DNA from: Pseudarthrobacter oxydans
GTDB taxonomy: Bacteria; Actinomycetota; Actinomycetes; Actinomycetales; Micrococcaceae
Assembly (NCBI RefSeq): GCF_030812335.1
Contig: NZ_JAUSSN010000009.1
Location: forward strand, 124,001 to 188,000
Direction of reading: 5' to 3'
Length of the DNA stretch: 64,000 nt
The notes under the pieces were generated by a model. That model ran no database searches. It was not told where the DNA came from and saw only the letters and a program-made list of their open reading frames with translations. Both the position numbers and the translations under genes were made by a program. Position 1 is the first letter of the stretch. Each line of letters starts with the position of its first letter. Below are positions 1 through 8,792 of the stretch, piece after piece.

Positions 1-484
1 CGAAGTAGGCGCCGAGCCCAACGGCCATGCCGTTGATGCAGGGCTCGACCTCGCCGGTGAAATAGGGCTGTCCGCCCTCCTCCCAGCGGCAGTTGTCCCG
101 CACGAGAGCCACGGTCCGGCGCATCTGTTCACTGCGCGGGTCGACGCCAAAGTCGCGCAGCTGCAGGAGGCTGTACGTGGTGGCGGTCCAGGGCTGGACC
201 TCTTCGCCGGCCCCGTCGGGCCCGCCGGAATCCTCCGGGCCGTCCGCCGCGTCGGCCCCATCGGAGGGCCCGACGTCGGGGTCGCTGCCCTGCGCGGGAA
301 AATAGGCTCCTCCGGCCCATTGGCCGTCCTCGCCGCGCAGAGCCAGCAACCGGGCGCCCCATCCGTCGGTAACCACCCGTGCGCGCTCCGCGGCCACGAC
401 GTCGGCAGGCGCGCCGGCAAGGTCCTGCAGCGCCTGCCATCGAATGGAAGGATCAGAATCCAGCAGCCAGTCCAGTACCGTCAT
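1..484 (-). CDS. Squalene/prenyltransferase-cyclase-like protein, 3' part cut by window edge
   Basis: The reading frame is open from an ATG at 484 to the window edge (161 codons seen). It begins MTVLDWLLDSDPSIRWQALQ and contains W/Y-rich stretches such as PWTATTYSLLQLRDFGVDP and EEGGQPYFTGEVEPCINGMA. These are typical of the alpha/alpha-barrel repeats found in actinobacterial proteins annotated as squalene-cyclase-like or prenyltransferase-like. An acidic Gly/Asp/Pro-rich insert of about 25 residues lies near residues 70-95. No true cyclase DxDD motif is visible in this part, so an enzymatic role is not supported; a structural or unknown role is equally possible. The preceding gene is insulated by the terminator at 571-597. 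Confidence 0.6.
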   Translation of the reverse strand, partial: MTVLDWLLDSDPSIRWQALQDLAGAPADVVAAERARVVTDGWGARLLALRGEDGQWAGGAYFPAQGSDPDVGPSDGADAADGPEDSGGPDGAGEEVQPWTATTYSLLQLRDFGVDPRSEQMRRTVALVRDNCRWEEGGQPYFTGEVEPCINGMAVGLGAYF

Positions 485-570
485 GGGCCGATTGTAAGTG
501 CTGCCGTGGTTCCGTCACAGAGTGCGCCTAGGGCGACGGCGGCCTGAGCCACCTTAGCTCCACACGGAAA

Positions 571-597
571 CGCCCGGCCGGGATACCCGGCCGGGCG
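571..597. terminator. Strong GC hairpin terminator after the DUF4193 gene
   Basis: A perfect 12-bp inverted repeat (571-582 with 586-597) encloses a 3-base ATA loop. It lies 60 bp past the stop of the leftward DUF4193 gene and upstream of the next leftward gene. It has no long T tract, as is common in high-GC actinobacteria. Confidence 0.75.
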
Positions 598-657
598 TGT
601 CGCGTTTCACACCCGGTGCGCGATGTCCGATGGCATGATCAAGATTTCGGGGCGCTC

Positions 658-960
658 CTAGCCCTCACAGTCCACGCAGTAGGCGTGGCCGTTCTTTTCC
701 CGGGCGATTTGGGACCGGTGCCGGACCAGGAAACAGGAATAGCAGACGAATTCATCCTCCGCCTGCGGGATGACCTGGACAATAAGCTCTTCGGCGACGA
801 ATTCTCCGCCGGGGACGATTGAGTCGTCCAGCGAATCCGTCTCGTCCAGCTCGCGTGCCACGCTGCGGGCGTCCGGAGCGTTCGCAGATTGCAGTGCCTC
901 GAGGGACCTGTCCTGCGATTCCTTGACGTCGGAACGTACTTCATCGTAATCGGTTGCCAC
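658..960 (-). CDS. DUF4193 family protein
   Basis: This is a 100-residue acidic protein of the actinobacterial DUF4193 family, function unknown. The frame extends upstream to 1020, but the GTG at 960 gives the family-typical start (V-ATDYDEVRSDVKE) and has a purine-rich AGAGAGAA ribosome site 8-9 bases upstream. The C-terminal third carries a CxxC pair (FVCYSCFLVRHRSQ) and a second one (YCVDC), which together look like a small zinc ribbon. DUF4193 genes are often near dut and DUF3093 genes, but that context is not present here. A terminator follows at 571-597. Confidence 0.85.
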   Translation of the reverse strand: MATDYDEVRSDVKESQDRSLEALQSANAPDARSVARELDETDSLDDSIVPGGEFVAEELIVQVIPQAEDEFVCYSCFLVRHRSQIAREKNGHAYCVDCEG

Positions 961-1163
961 TGCCGTGATTCTCTCTTCGTCGGATTGCGTGTCGGATAGC
1001 TGTTCAACAGACGGAACCACTCGGGTATTCCCCGCACGACAATCTCAATACTTTACACCCCGAAACCTGCTGCGGTGAACGGTTTCGCGACGCCGGCAGC
1101 ATTTAGTTTGTACATTCGTTCGATTTACGGCTATATTCTGGTGAGTTTCTTTGGGGGGAAATT

Positions 1164-1349
1164 ATGAACAAAGCGCAGCGGCGCGCCCACGTGGAGGTGC
1201 CTTGCCGGGAGTGCGGTTCGCGGGTCATACCGATCTGGAAAGACGAGCGCACTGCGGATTCGAGCCAGCCCGACTGGCGGGTGAGTGCCCGGCAGTGCAG
1301 CCGCCGGGGCTGCGTCCTGGATGACAGTCTGAACTGGCGGGAATCGTGA
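1164..1349 (+). CDS. Small cysteine-rich hypothetical protein
   Basis: This 61-residue basic protein starts at an ATG preceded by a strong GGGGGG ribosome site 5-8 bases upstream. It contains a CREC pair near residues 14-17 and a second CSRRGC pair near residues 45-50. The spacing fits a small zinc ribbon. I do not recognise the family. It stands alone between divergent DUF4193 and the ynfA-like gene 40 bp downstream. The good ribosome site and cysteine pattern support a real gene. Confidence 0.6.
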   Translation: MNKAQRRAHVEVPCRECGSRVIPIWKDERTADSSQPDWRVSARQCSRRGCVLDDSLNWRES

Positions 1350-1388
1350 GTCGCTGCCGACCCGCAGGCTCCCTGCCATGATGGTGGC

Positions 1389-1727
1389 GTGACTATCGCA
1401 AAATCGGTGCTGCTGTTCGTGCTCGCCGCCGCAGCGGAAATCGGCGGCGCCTGGCTGGTCTGGCAGTCGGTCCGCGAAGGCAAGGACTGGTGGTGGGCCG
1501 GGCTGGGTGTCCTCGCACTGGGCGCATACGGCTTCGTGGCGACCCTCCAGCCCGACGCTCACTTTGGACGCATCCTCGCAGCCTATGGAGGCGTATTTGT
1601 GGCCGGATCGCTCGCGTGGGGCATGCTGTTCGATGGCTTCCGGCCCGACCGCTGGGACATTATCGGCTCCGTGGTCTGCCTGTTCGGCGTGGCCGTCATC
1701 ATGTTCGCGCCACGAAGCGCCGGCTAG
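1389..1727 (+). CDS. ynfA: YnfA/UPF0060 family membrane protein
   Basis: This 112-residue protein has four predicted membrane segments and ends in the family-typical [19 protein letters not shown]. The N-terminus ([20 protein letters not shown]) also matches UPF0060. It starts with GTG and has a weak ribosome site. Family members are small inner-membrane proteins related to the small multidrug resistance fold; transport has been proposed, but the substrate is not established. It is 85 bp upstream of the thioredoxin-like gene and could be co-transcribed with it. Confidence 0.85.
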   Translation: MTIAKSVLLFVLAAAAEIGGAWLVWQSVREGKDWWWAGLGVLALGAYGFVATLQPDAHFGRILAAYGGVFVAGSLAWGMLFDGFRPDRWDIIGSVVCLFGVAVIMFAPRSAG

Positions 1728-1812
1728 CGATCCGTGTCGAAGACGCCCTGTGGCATCCGCCGCCTCAATCGAACCCGCCGCCCACCGCGACCAGGAAAGC
1801 TATCCGCAAGTG

Positions 1813-2508
1813 ATGACTCAAACCCCGACAAAACCATTCCCGCCCTCGAGTGACAGGGCGAAGCAAATCCGTCTGGTCCTCTGGATCCTGCTGGCGGCCA
1901 TCGTCGCGGGCGGACTCGTCTGGTACGCGGCCCTGACGACCAGCGGGCCCGCACCAGAAGTGCCGCAGCCGGCGGCCAATGCGCAACTGGTCCGCGGCGA
2001 CAGCCACCGTCTCACCTCCCCGGCTGTCGAAAAGGCCCAGTTGGTTGAGTTCCTGGATTTCGAATGCGAATCCTGCCGCGCCGCCCATCCGCTCGTCGAG
2101 GAACTCAAGAGGGAATACGGTGACCGGATCACGTTCGTGAACCGCTACTTCCCCCTCCCCGGACACCGCAACTCCGGGACGGCCGCCCTGGCAGTGGAGG
2201 CCTCCGCACAGCAAGGCAAATATGAGCAGATGGCAGCAAAGCTCTTCGAAACCCAACCCCAGTGGGGCGGAAAGCAGGAATCCCAGGCCGCCCTGTTCCG
2301 CGGCTATGCGCAGGAACTGGGACTGGACCTGGCCAGATACGACGCGGCCGTGGCAGACGAGGGCGCCAGGGAGCGGATCCGGCAGGACGTCGAGGACGGC
2401 ACGGCCCTAGGGGTCACCGGCACACCCACCTTCTTCCTCAATGGCAAGAAACTGGTCCTGAACACCGAAGCGGACTTCCGGCAGCTGCTCACCGACGCTG
2501 CCCGATAG
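1813..2508 (+). CDS. Membrane-anchored DsbA-like thiol oxidoreductase
   Basis: This 231-residue protein belongs to the thioredoxin-fold DsbA/DSBA_4 group. One N-terminal membrane anchor lies at about residues 20-42, leaving the catalytic domain outside the membrane. The active site is Cys-Glu-Ser-Cys at residues 85-88 (FECESCRAAHP), and the cis-proline loop TGTPTF is near the C-terminus. It probably catalyses disulfide exchange in secreted proteins. The start is ATG 1813, although a GTG at 1810 is equally placed after the AGGAAAG ribosome site at 1793-1799. Its 3' end faces the convergent cls gene with 38 bp between them. Confidence 0.85.
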   Translation: MTQTPTKPFPPSSDRAKQIRLVLWILLAAIVAGGLVWYAALTTSGPAPEVPQPAANAQLVRGDSHRLTSPAVEKAQLVEFLDFECESCRAAHPLVEELKREYGDRITFVNRYFPLPGHRNSGTAALAVEASAQQGKYEQMAAKLFETQPQWGGKQESQAALFRGYAQELGLDLARYDAAVADEGARERIRQDVEDGTALGVTGTPTFFLNGKKLVLNTEADFRQLLTDAAR

Positions 2509-2546
2509 GCGCGGCGCCTCGATGCCTTGGCCCGGGCCGCTCCGCG

Positions 2547-4013
2547 CTATTGGAGGGACGCCGTCAGACGGGCCAGATTGTCGAACACTTTTTGGGCTAC
2601 GGGCCGCCGGACCCAGTCTTCGAGGTGGAGTTCCAGACTGTTTAACCGGTACCCGTCTTCAATCCTGCGGATTGCGTCCACAAAGCCGCGCCCGTGCGCC
2701 AGAACCGACACCTCCATGTTGAGGCTGAATGATCGGAGATCCATGTTGCTGGAACCAATTACGGCAACCTCCTCGTCGATCGTGAAGTGCTTGGAATGCA
2801 GCACGTTGGGGGCACGGTAGAGGTAGATCCTGACGCCGGCCCGGAGCAGCGCCTCGTAGTAAGAACGCTGTGCGTGGTAGACCATGCTCTGGTCGCCGAC
2901 CTCGGAAACGAAGAGCTCGACGCTGAGTCCTCGGGCGGCGGCCGTGACGATGGCCATCAGGATGGACTCGTCCGGTACGAAGTACGGACTGGTGATGCTG
3001 ACACGGCGCTCCGCTTTATGGATGAGCGCGGCGTAGAGCTTGAGATTGTTGTCGTTGTCGAAGCTGGGGCCGCTGGGCAACACCTGCGCGTCGATCAGCG
3101 CGGACCCTGGGCCGGGGACTCGGGACGGCGAATCCAGCGGCAGCAGCACCCCCGTCTCGCTGTACCAGTCTGTCGCGAAGACCGCATCCAGCTCGCGGAC
3201 AACGGGTCCTTCGAGGCGCACCATCAGCTCGTGCCACCGAAGTCCGCGCTTGAGATTTCCTTTCTTGTCGTAGCTGGCGTCGATGACGTTCTGCGATCCG
3301 GTGAATCCGACGCGACCATCGACGACGAGGATCTTGCGGTGGTTGCGCAGGTCCGGCCGCTGCCACTGGCCATGGAACGGCCGCAGCGGCAGCATGGGGT
3401 GATATTCCGCCCCGGCGTCCCGAAGGTACTTTATGGTTTCCTTCCGGCCTGGGAACATGACGCCCGCCAGATGATCAGAGAGCACTCTCACCGCGACGCC
3501 CCGCTCCCGGGCCCGGGCGAGCGCCTGGAAGAACGGTTCCGTGGTCGGATCGAGGACAAGAATGTAGAACTCCACGTGCACGTAGCCCTCGGCCGTCTCG
3601 ATCTCCGCGATCATGGCATCGAAAGTGCCGTCGTAGTCAGGAAGAAGCTCGGCGCTGTTGTCTTTGACCATGGGCAGCGCCCCCAGGTTGCTGTTCAATG
3701 CCACCATCGAATGCAGCCACTCGGGCCAGTCAGCGCCTCTGCTGACCAGGGGACTCCCCTCCGTGCGTGCCAGGACGAGGTCATTGACCTCCCGCTGTTT
3801 GTCGCGGCGGGGCCTGGGCAGCTTGGAGTATCCAACAAAGAGGTACGCGACTGCACCGAGCAGCGGTATGAAGATAATGGCAAGCACCCAGGCAATAGCC
3901 GACGACGGGCGACGGTTCATTGATACGAGGACAGTTGCCACGGCCACCAGGAAGATATGGGCCGCCAGCGCGAGCAAAGCGATGGTTTCGGGGTCGTTAA
4001 GAAAGTCGCGCAC
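2547..4013 (-). CDS. cls: Cardiolipin synthase (phospholipase D family)
   Basis: This 488-residue protein is the normal length for bacterial Cls. Two N-terminal membrane helices (residues 11-31 and 40-61) are followed by two phospholipase-D catalytic motifs: HRKILVVD with His225/Lys227/Asp232, and HSKHFTID with His406/Lys408/Asp413. It joins two phosphatidylglycerol molecules, or PG and CDP-diacylglycerol, to make cardiolipin at the membrane. The start is GTG at 4013, close to a GAGG sequence. It follows the SHOCT gene on the same strand with a 66-bp gap, so the two may be co-transcribed. The membrane-lipid function fits the envelope-stress character of the following block. Confidence 0.93.
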   Translation of the reverse strand: MRDFLNDPETIALLALAAHIFLVAVATVLVSMNRRPSSAIAWVLAIIFIPLLGAVAYLFVGYSKLPRPRRDKQREVNDLVLARTEGSPLVSRGADWPEWLHSMVALNSNLGALPMVKDNSAELLPDYDGTFDAMIAEIETAEGYVHVEFYILVLDPTTEPFFQALARARERGVAVRVLSDHLAGVMFPGRKETIKYLRDAGAEYHPMLPLRPFHGQWQRPDLRNHRKILVVDGRVGFTGSQNVIDASYDKKGNLKRGLRWHELMVRLEGPVVRELDAVFATDWYSETGVLLPLDSPSRVPGPGSALIDAQVLPSGPSFDNDNNLKLYAALIHKAERRVSITSPYFVPDESILMAIVTAAARGLSVELFVSEVGDQSMVYHAQRSYYEALLRAGVRIYLYRAPNVLHSKHFTIDEEVAVIGSSNMDLRSFSLNMEVSVLAHGRGFVDAIRRIEDGYRLNSLELHLEDWVRRPVAQKVFDNLARLTASLQ

Positions 4014-4079
4014 TCACCTCAGGCCCTTCTGCCGGGTATAACGACGGTCCCCCGGATTCGTGGGACCTCAAGCACGCCG

Positions 4080-4466
4080 TCAGACCAGCACCCTGCTCTT
4101 GATCCTCGCGAACTCTTCCGGGCTGATGGTTCCGGCGTCCAGCAGGGCCTTCGCTTTGGAAATCTCGTCGGCGGGGCTCGCGGCGGAGACCCTGCGGATG
4201 TAGGAATCAGCTTCTTCCTGGTCCCGCCGGGAGCGTTCGATCGACCGCTCGGCCATGCCCTCGCCGCGGGCGGCCAGATAGACCAGTAGGGTCACGAAGG
4301 GCAGGAAGCACAGGAAGAAGATCCAGACCGCCTTCCACCATCCGCTCAGCTTGTGGTCGCGGAAGAGATCGCCGATGATGGCAAAGACTCCAAACAGGTA
4401 GGCAACGAACACGCAGGCGGTGAAAAACCACCAGAAGATATCCCAAAAGTTCTCCCAGAAACTCAT
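4080..4466 (-). CDS. SHOCT-domain membrane protein, paralogue 1
   Basis: This 128-residue protein has a Trp/Phe-rich N-terminus (MSFWENFWDIFWWF), two membrane segments (about 8-33 and 44-66) resembling the phospholipase-D N-terminal type, an Arg/Glu-rich linker, and a C-terminal SHOCT motif (ISKAKALLDAGTISPEEFARIKSRVL). SHOCT is a short oligomerisation domain; the function of this family is unknown. It is close to the proteins at 13157-13543 and 17470-17856, and the 29 bases before the start codon are also conserved among the three (GCCGCA...GGG.(A/T)GCCA). The promoter region has the 17-bp palindrome at 4571-4587. Confidence 0.88.
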   Translation of the reverse strand: MSFWENFWDIFWWFFTACVFVAYLFGVFAIIGDLFRDHKLSGWWKAVWIFFLCFLPFVTLLVYLAARGEGMAERSIERSRRDQEEADSYIRRVSAASPADEISKAKALLDAGTISPEEFARIKSRVLV

Positions 4467-4570
4467 TTGGCTGCCCTGCTCTCAAATATTGCGGCGTAAC
4501 ACGTCAATGCCGACGTGACTTCGATGTGAGGCCGGTACGACAAGTGTTGGCCCGTTGCCGGTGCTGGCCA

Positions 4571-4587
4571 TCACCCCCGGCGGGTGA
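4571..4587. promoter_or_regulatory. 17-bp palindrome, site A
   Basis: TCACCCCCGGCGGGTGA lies between the luxR stop and the leftward SHOCT gene, 104 bp before its start. On the minus strand an AACACT hexamer (4543-4548) follows after exactly 22 bp. The same layout occurs at five other promoters in the block, so I infer a protein-binding site overlapping a -35 region. Confidence 0.7.
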
Positions 4588-4618
4588 CATTCCGTGCCGG
4601 CACTCCGGACCGCAGGGC

Positions 4619-7276
4619 TTAGACGATCCCGCGTTCCGCCGCCGTTTTGAGGGCATCGCGCCGTCCCGCCGCACCGAGTTTGCGGTAGATGGACCGTTCG
4701 TGAGTCTTGACAGTGTTCACCGAGATGAACAGGGCCTCGGCGATCTCGGCCGCAGTCATGACCGAGCGCATGTAGGCCAGGACCTCGCGTTCCCTGTCGG
4801 TGAGGGTCCAGTATGACCGTGTCCGGAGGTGCGGGTGACCTTGCGCGTGGTGTGCCATCCGTGCCGCGATAAAGGACTCATGGGTGGTGCCCCACACGGC
4901 GTGCCGAATCAATAGCTCTGCGATGTCATCTCGCCGCTCGGTGAAGGGGCGAAGGACGGACTGGGGCTCCGCGCGATAGACAGCATGTTCTATCCGCTCG
5001 TGAGTCCTGGCCTCATCCCGGTTCCCGTGGGCCAGGAGCGCCTCGGTCAGGCTCATGCTGGTATCGAGGTAGCGGTTGCGGTGTTGACTTGTCAGTTCCC
5101 CGGCACAGCGCTGGGCGGCGCTGATTTCGCCACCGCGACGCAGGAGTTCTGCCAGCAGTGTGTCCACCAGAGGCGCATGCCCGCCGGCACCCATTGGCTC
5201 GACGATAGCCAGCGCGGCGTCCAGGTCGCCTTTGGCTTCAGCGAGCTTCGCCGTGGCAATGGTGTGGAAATCATTCCACGAAACACCATAGAGCCCCCGG
5301 TTGTGGACGGACTCCAGGGCAGCGCTGGAGTCGGCAAGATGCGATTCGTCGCCGGAGGCACAGTCAACCAGAACCTGGTAGACGACGCCGAGCGCCCCGA
5401 GCGCGGACAGCTTGTCCCCGAGTCGCAGAGCCTTGACGAGATGAGCCCGCGCACCCTTCAGCTCGTCCCGCCAGTAGTGCGCGATGCCGCGCGCCAGCCA
5501 GGCAGCGGCCATTCGGTTCTGCGAACTCCAGCCGCGGGCATCCGCCTTCTCCAGTGCTTGCGTCGCGAGCTCGTCAGCAGTCACGAGATCGCCGGCGACG
5601 GCGTACGCCAAAGCCATTTCCGCTTCGGCGACTGTCTCCGCCTGCTCCGATTGCAGACCGCCGCCGTCGGCCACGACCGATTCGAGCAATAAGGTTGCCT
5701 GGTGTCCGGCGCGGTGCAGCCTGAACTCGGCCTTGGCCAGCAGGAACATGCCGGTGGAAGGGGTGCCGGGGTGTCCTTCCGCCGGGAATTCGGGGAGCGC
5801 CCGTGCGTCGTCGGCCGGGAGGCGCAAGTCCAACCGACCGGCGGCGGTCGCTGGCACGGGCTCGAAGAGGCCACGGCAGCTGTCGAGCATTCCCCGCCGC
5901 GCGGCATCCAGGTCAGCGGTGCGCGCCATGGCACGTTGACTGAGTTCCGAGGCCCCTCCGCTGTCGCCGTCGAGTTCCCGGCAGACGGACCTGATCATCA
6001 GCATCTCGGCGTCTGTGTTCCACGGTGCCGGGAGGTCACGACACAATTGCTCAAGGGCGGGTGCGCCGTTCCGCAGCAGGAACTCCAGCCAGTGCCCTCC
6101 GACGGACACGACAGCCTGGCGGGGCGCCTGGCCCTGCAGCGCTTGGTTCACGCATTCGGAGACGTCCGTGTCCTGGTAGTACCGCGCCGCGATGCGGTGA
6201 AGACGTTCGGCAAGAAGCGGGTCCCTCCGTTCCAGTATCCGCCGGCATTGTGCTGCGAACAGGGAGTGCCACCGGTACATGGATTCACCGTCGCGGTATT
6301 CGTACTCCTCGATGAACAGACCGTTGCGGAGGCAGGACTCAAGGAGCAGGCCGCCGTCAGGCTGGCCATGAAGTTCGACGGCGAGCCGGCGGCCCAGCCA
6401 GTCGCACGTTGTGGCTCGCAGGACGAAGTCCGCCAGCGGTTGGTCAAGCTGATCCAGTATTTCCTCGGCGATGTAGTCGGAAAGCGGCAGGTTCTCGGGC
6501 GGAGTATTGGTGGTCCTGCCCGGCACATGACGGCCCTGCGCCAGTGCGGTGAGGCTTGCGTGGACGGCGACCGGCCATCCGGCCGTCAACCTCCAGAGAG
6601 GTTCAGCGTCAAACGACGCGTCCTGTCCCAGCGCATAGGCAACCTGGGCAACTTCGTCCTGCGTTAAGGCGAGCTCAGAAGAACCGAGTTGGCCGAGACC
6701 TTCCCCAAATCTGTGCCGTTCCAACTGGATGGAGGGATGACCCCGACCGGAGAGGACCAGCCGCAGAGTCGGCGGGGCTGAAGCGACGAGCACTCCGACG
6801 ATCCCGCTGGAAAGTTCCGGCCCGGCCAGATGGACATCGTCGATGACCAGCGCAATCGGCTCCGTCAGTTGTTCAAGGGCGCCGAGCAGGAGGTCATAGG
6901 ACGCAGCACGGTCGTCGGCGAGACTCTGATCCAGGGCCAGCAGCGCGTTGTTGCCGGGCATAGGGAGTTGGCTGGCGGCTGCCTGGATGGCCCCGACCAC
7001 CCCCTGGAAAAGCCGTGCTGGTTGGGCATCGAACCGGTCGAGCGACAGCCAGGCGCAGGGCAGATCGCAGTTGCGGGCCCAGTCGCCCAGGAAGGTTGTC
7101 TTCCCGTAGCCGGCCGGGGCCGCCACGACGGTCAGTCGGTGGGCATCGGCGGCTGCGGTCAAAGCGCCGTCCAGCCGCGGCCGCTCCAACGCCCCAAGAC
7201 CGCGCAGGGGTGGCCGGGTCTTGGAATGCGGACCCGGCACAGATGCAGACACTCGGCTCTCTCCCACGTCTTTCAT
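4619..7276 (-). CDS. Large ATP-binding LuxR-family (LAL/MalT-like) transcriptional regulator
   Basis: This 885-residue protein is in the normal range for LAL regulators. An N-terminal NTPase has Walker A APAGYGKTT near residue 55 and Walker B-like LVIDDVH near residue 143. A long helical (TPR-like) middle follows, then a C-terminal LuxR helix-turn-helix in the last 60 residues (LTDREREVLAYM, then SVNTVKTHERSIYRKL). Such proteins activate transcription after binding an inducer and ATP. I chose ATG 7276 over an in-frame TTG at 7291. It is the only regulator in the 4.5-22.8 kb stress block, so it is the obvious candidate reader of the six palindromes, but that link is inference. Confidence 0.9.
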   Translation of the reverse strand: MKDVGESRVSASVPGPHSKTRPPLRGLGALERPRLDGALTAAADAHRLTVVAAPAGYGKTTFLGDWARNCDLPCAWLSLDRFDAQPARLFQGVVGAIQAAASQLPMPGNNALLALDQSLADDRAASYDLLLGALEQLTEPIALVIDDVHLAGPELSSGIVGVLVASAPPTLRLVLSGRGHPSIQLERHRFGEGLGQLGSSELALTQDEVAQVAYALGQDASFDAEPLWRLTAGWPVAVHASLTALAQGRHVPGRTTNTPPENLPLSDYIAEEILDQLDQPLADFVLRATTCDWLGRRLAVELHGQPDGGLLLESCLRNGLFIEEYEYRDGESMYRWHSLFAAQCRRILERRDPLLAERLHRIAARYYQDTDVSECVNQALQGQAPRQAVVSVGGHWLEFLLRNGAPALEQLCRDLPAPWNTDAEMLMIRSVCRELDGDSGGASELSQRAMARTADLDAARRGMLDSCRGLFEPVPATAAGRLDLRLPADDARALPEFPAEGHPGTPSTGMFLLAKAEFRLHRAGHQATLLLESVVADGGGLQSEQAETVAEAEMALAYAVAGDLVTADELATQALEKADARGWSSQNRMAAAWLARGIAHYWRDELKGARAHLVKALRLGDKLSALGALGVVYQVLVDCASGDESHLADSSAALESVHNRGLYGVSWNDFHTIATAKLAEAKGDLDAALAIVEPMGAGGHAPLVDTLLAELLRRGGEISAAQRCAGELTSQHRNRYLDTSMSLTEALLAHGNRDEARTHERIEHAVYRAEPQSVLRPFTERRDDIAELLIRHAVWGTTHESFIAARMAHHAQGHPHLRTRSYWTLTDREREVLAYMRSVMTAAEIAEALFISVNTVKTHERSIYRKLGAAGRRDALKTAAERGIV

Positions 7277-7430
7277 CGTAGGAGCGCCCAATTGGGTTCA
7301 ACAGGGGCATAAGGTCCTTGTGGGGATAGCTTCTAGGCCACAATTCCGTCCAAACCAGCGGCGCCGTAGAGTCCGCCATTACGTGCGCAGGGCCCGGGAC
7401 CTATTTATCTGCCCGGGGGTACCATCAGTC

Positions 7431-7991
7431 ATGGCCGCTAAGCAGGGGAGCCGTAAAGATCCGGTCTTTGTCCGTGAACTCGATAAAGCCGCCAGGCGCC
7501 ATGTTCTTGTCATCGCGGTCCTGCGGATGGCGGCTTTCCTGGCTGTACTCCTCTTTTTCTACTTCGCTCTTCCAATCGGCGGGTTCAATGAGGACAACCC
7601 GGCCGCGGCATGGATCCGGCTCGGCCTTGTGCTGCTCGTTGTTCTGACCGCCCTGGCCCTGCAATTGCGAATGATCATCGCCGCCGAAGTACCCCAAATC
7701 CGTGCGGCCGAGGCAGTCGTTGAAACCGTCCTGATTTTCCTGTGTCTCTTCGCCTTGCTGTACACCTCGATGTCGGTAACGGACCCTTCGGCATTCACGG
7801 AACCACTGAGCCGGACGGATGCGCTGTACTTCACGACGGTCACCTTCGCCACGGTGGGCTTCGGAGACATTACGCCGGTGAGTCAACTCGCGCGGGCAGT
7901 TGTGACGGTGCAGATGATCGCCGGGCTGGGCGCCCTCGTGTTGGTCGCAAAGGTCGCCTTCTTCGCGGCGGGGCGGCGCCTGAGCGGGTAA
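7431..7991 (+). CDS. Two-pore-domain-type potassium channel
   Basis: This 186-residue protein has three to four hydrophobic segments and an Ion_trans_2 pore. The selectivity filter TVGFGD is at residues 141-146, between a pore helix and the last membrane segment (154-180). It should conduct K+ across the cytoplasmic membrane; no RCK/TrkA ligand-binding domain is attached. ATG 7431 is chosen because upstream in-frame sequence overlaps the divergent luxR promoter region and is not channel-like. A GGGGG stretch 12 bases upstream could be the ribosome site. The gene is divergent from luxR. Confidence 0.88.
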   Translation: MAAKQGSRKDPVFVRELDKAARRHVLVIAVLRMAAFLAVLLFFYFALPIGGFNEDNPAAAWIRLGLVLLVVLTALALQLRMIIAAEVPQIRAAEAVVETVLIFLCLFALLYTSMSVTDPSAFTEPLSRTDALYFTTVTFATVGFGDITPVSQLARAVVTVQMIAGLGALVLVAKVAFFAAGRRLSG

Positions 7992-8332
7992 TGCCCGAAC
8001 GTATCAGCTGCTGCCCCGATACGGGACCGGCCATACCCTTTCCGCAGGAGCAAGAGGGAGACGGTCACCCCGAACGGATGAGCGAAACCCCCTTGCGTTG
8101 AGCGCAGCTGCCGCGGGAACGGCCGGGCCGTGATAACGGAGCCACGACGTCGGTTGCGGCCACCCGGACCAGCTCCCGGTAGTAGTGGTGCTGTCCCGGC
8201 CGCCCGCCCCCGCTGCCTGCTGAGTTCCCTGTGGCGGGACGACAGATCACCCTGAGGGGGTGGGGTTGGGCCGTCACACCACGTGGACAATGAAATTTGT
8301 CACGACTGCCCGCCAGGGAACAGGAGCCTCAC
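7992..8332. other. 341-bp intergenic region
   Basis: I found no convincing gene here. Open frames on the minus strand have atypical Arg/Gly/Pro-rich composition. The only clear signal is the palindrome at 8247-8263, followed after 22 bp by a GACAAT hexamer (8286-8291), which makes this the promoter region of the DUF6325 gene. Confidence 0.6.
8247..8263. promoter_or_regulatory. 17-bp palindrome, site B
   Basis: TCACCCTGAGGGGGTGG matches the block-wide palindrome with one mismatch in the last base. It lies 69 bp before the DUF6325 start. A GACAAT hexamer follows after exactly 22 bp at 8286-8291, the same geometry as the other sites. Confidence 0.6.
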
Positions 8333-8761
8333 ATGAAGATCGGCCCATTGGAAGTGATTATCTGTGCCTTTCCGAAACCAACCATTGACGCCACCGTCAT
8401 CAAAGCACTCAGCGAGACCGTGAAGTCTGGTGCGGTGGCCCTGGCGGATTTAGCTTTGGTGAGCCGGGACGGGCAGGGAGTTGTGCACGTCCGTGACCTG
8501 CAGGATGATCTGCCGGCGGCATGGTCCGGCATGATCCGTGATTCCCGGCCGCTGACTCTTCTCAACGATGCCGACCTTGAGCTGGCGGCGGAAACAATCG
8601 GAAGCAACGAGATAGCGCTGGTCGCTGTCGTCGAACACCGCTGGGCCCAGCGACTTTCAGAGGAGGTGCGGCGCTCAGGTGGTGTGACGGCGCTCCAGGC
8701 GAGAATTCCACAGGAAGATGCAGTCATCGCCATCGAAGCAGATGGCGTCACCACAAGCTGA
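8333..8761 (+). CDS. DUF6325 family protein
   Basis: This 142-residue protein begins MKIGPLEVIICAFP and matches the DUF6325 pattern: a short hydrophobic strand, IKALSETVKSGAVALADLALVSRDGQG, then an alpha/beta segment ending EHRWAQRLSEEVRRSGG. The function is unknown; members are commonly paired with a small SHOCT protein, as here. ATG 8333 follows an AGGAG ribosome site at 8322-8326. The downstream SHOCT gene starts 31 bp after the stop, so the two form an operon driven from the promoter with palindrome B. Confidence 0.8.
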   Translation: MKIGPLEVIICAFPKPTIDATVIKALSETVKSGAVALADLALVSRDGQGVVHVRDLQDDLPAAWSGMIRDSRPLTLLNDADLELAAETIGSNEIALVAVVEHRWAQRLSEEVRRSGGVTALQARIPQEDAVIAIEADGVTTS

Positions 8762-8792
8762 ACGGGATACACCGACAAAAGGAAACCCTCTC

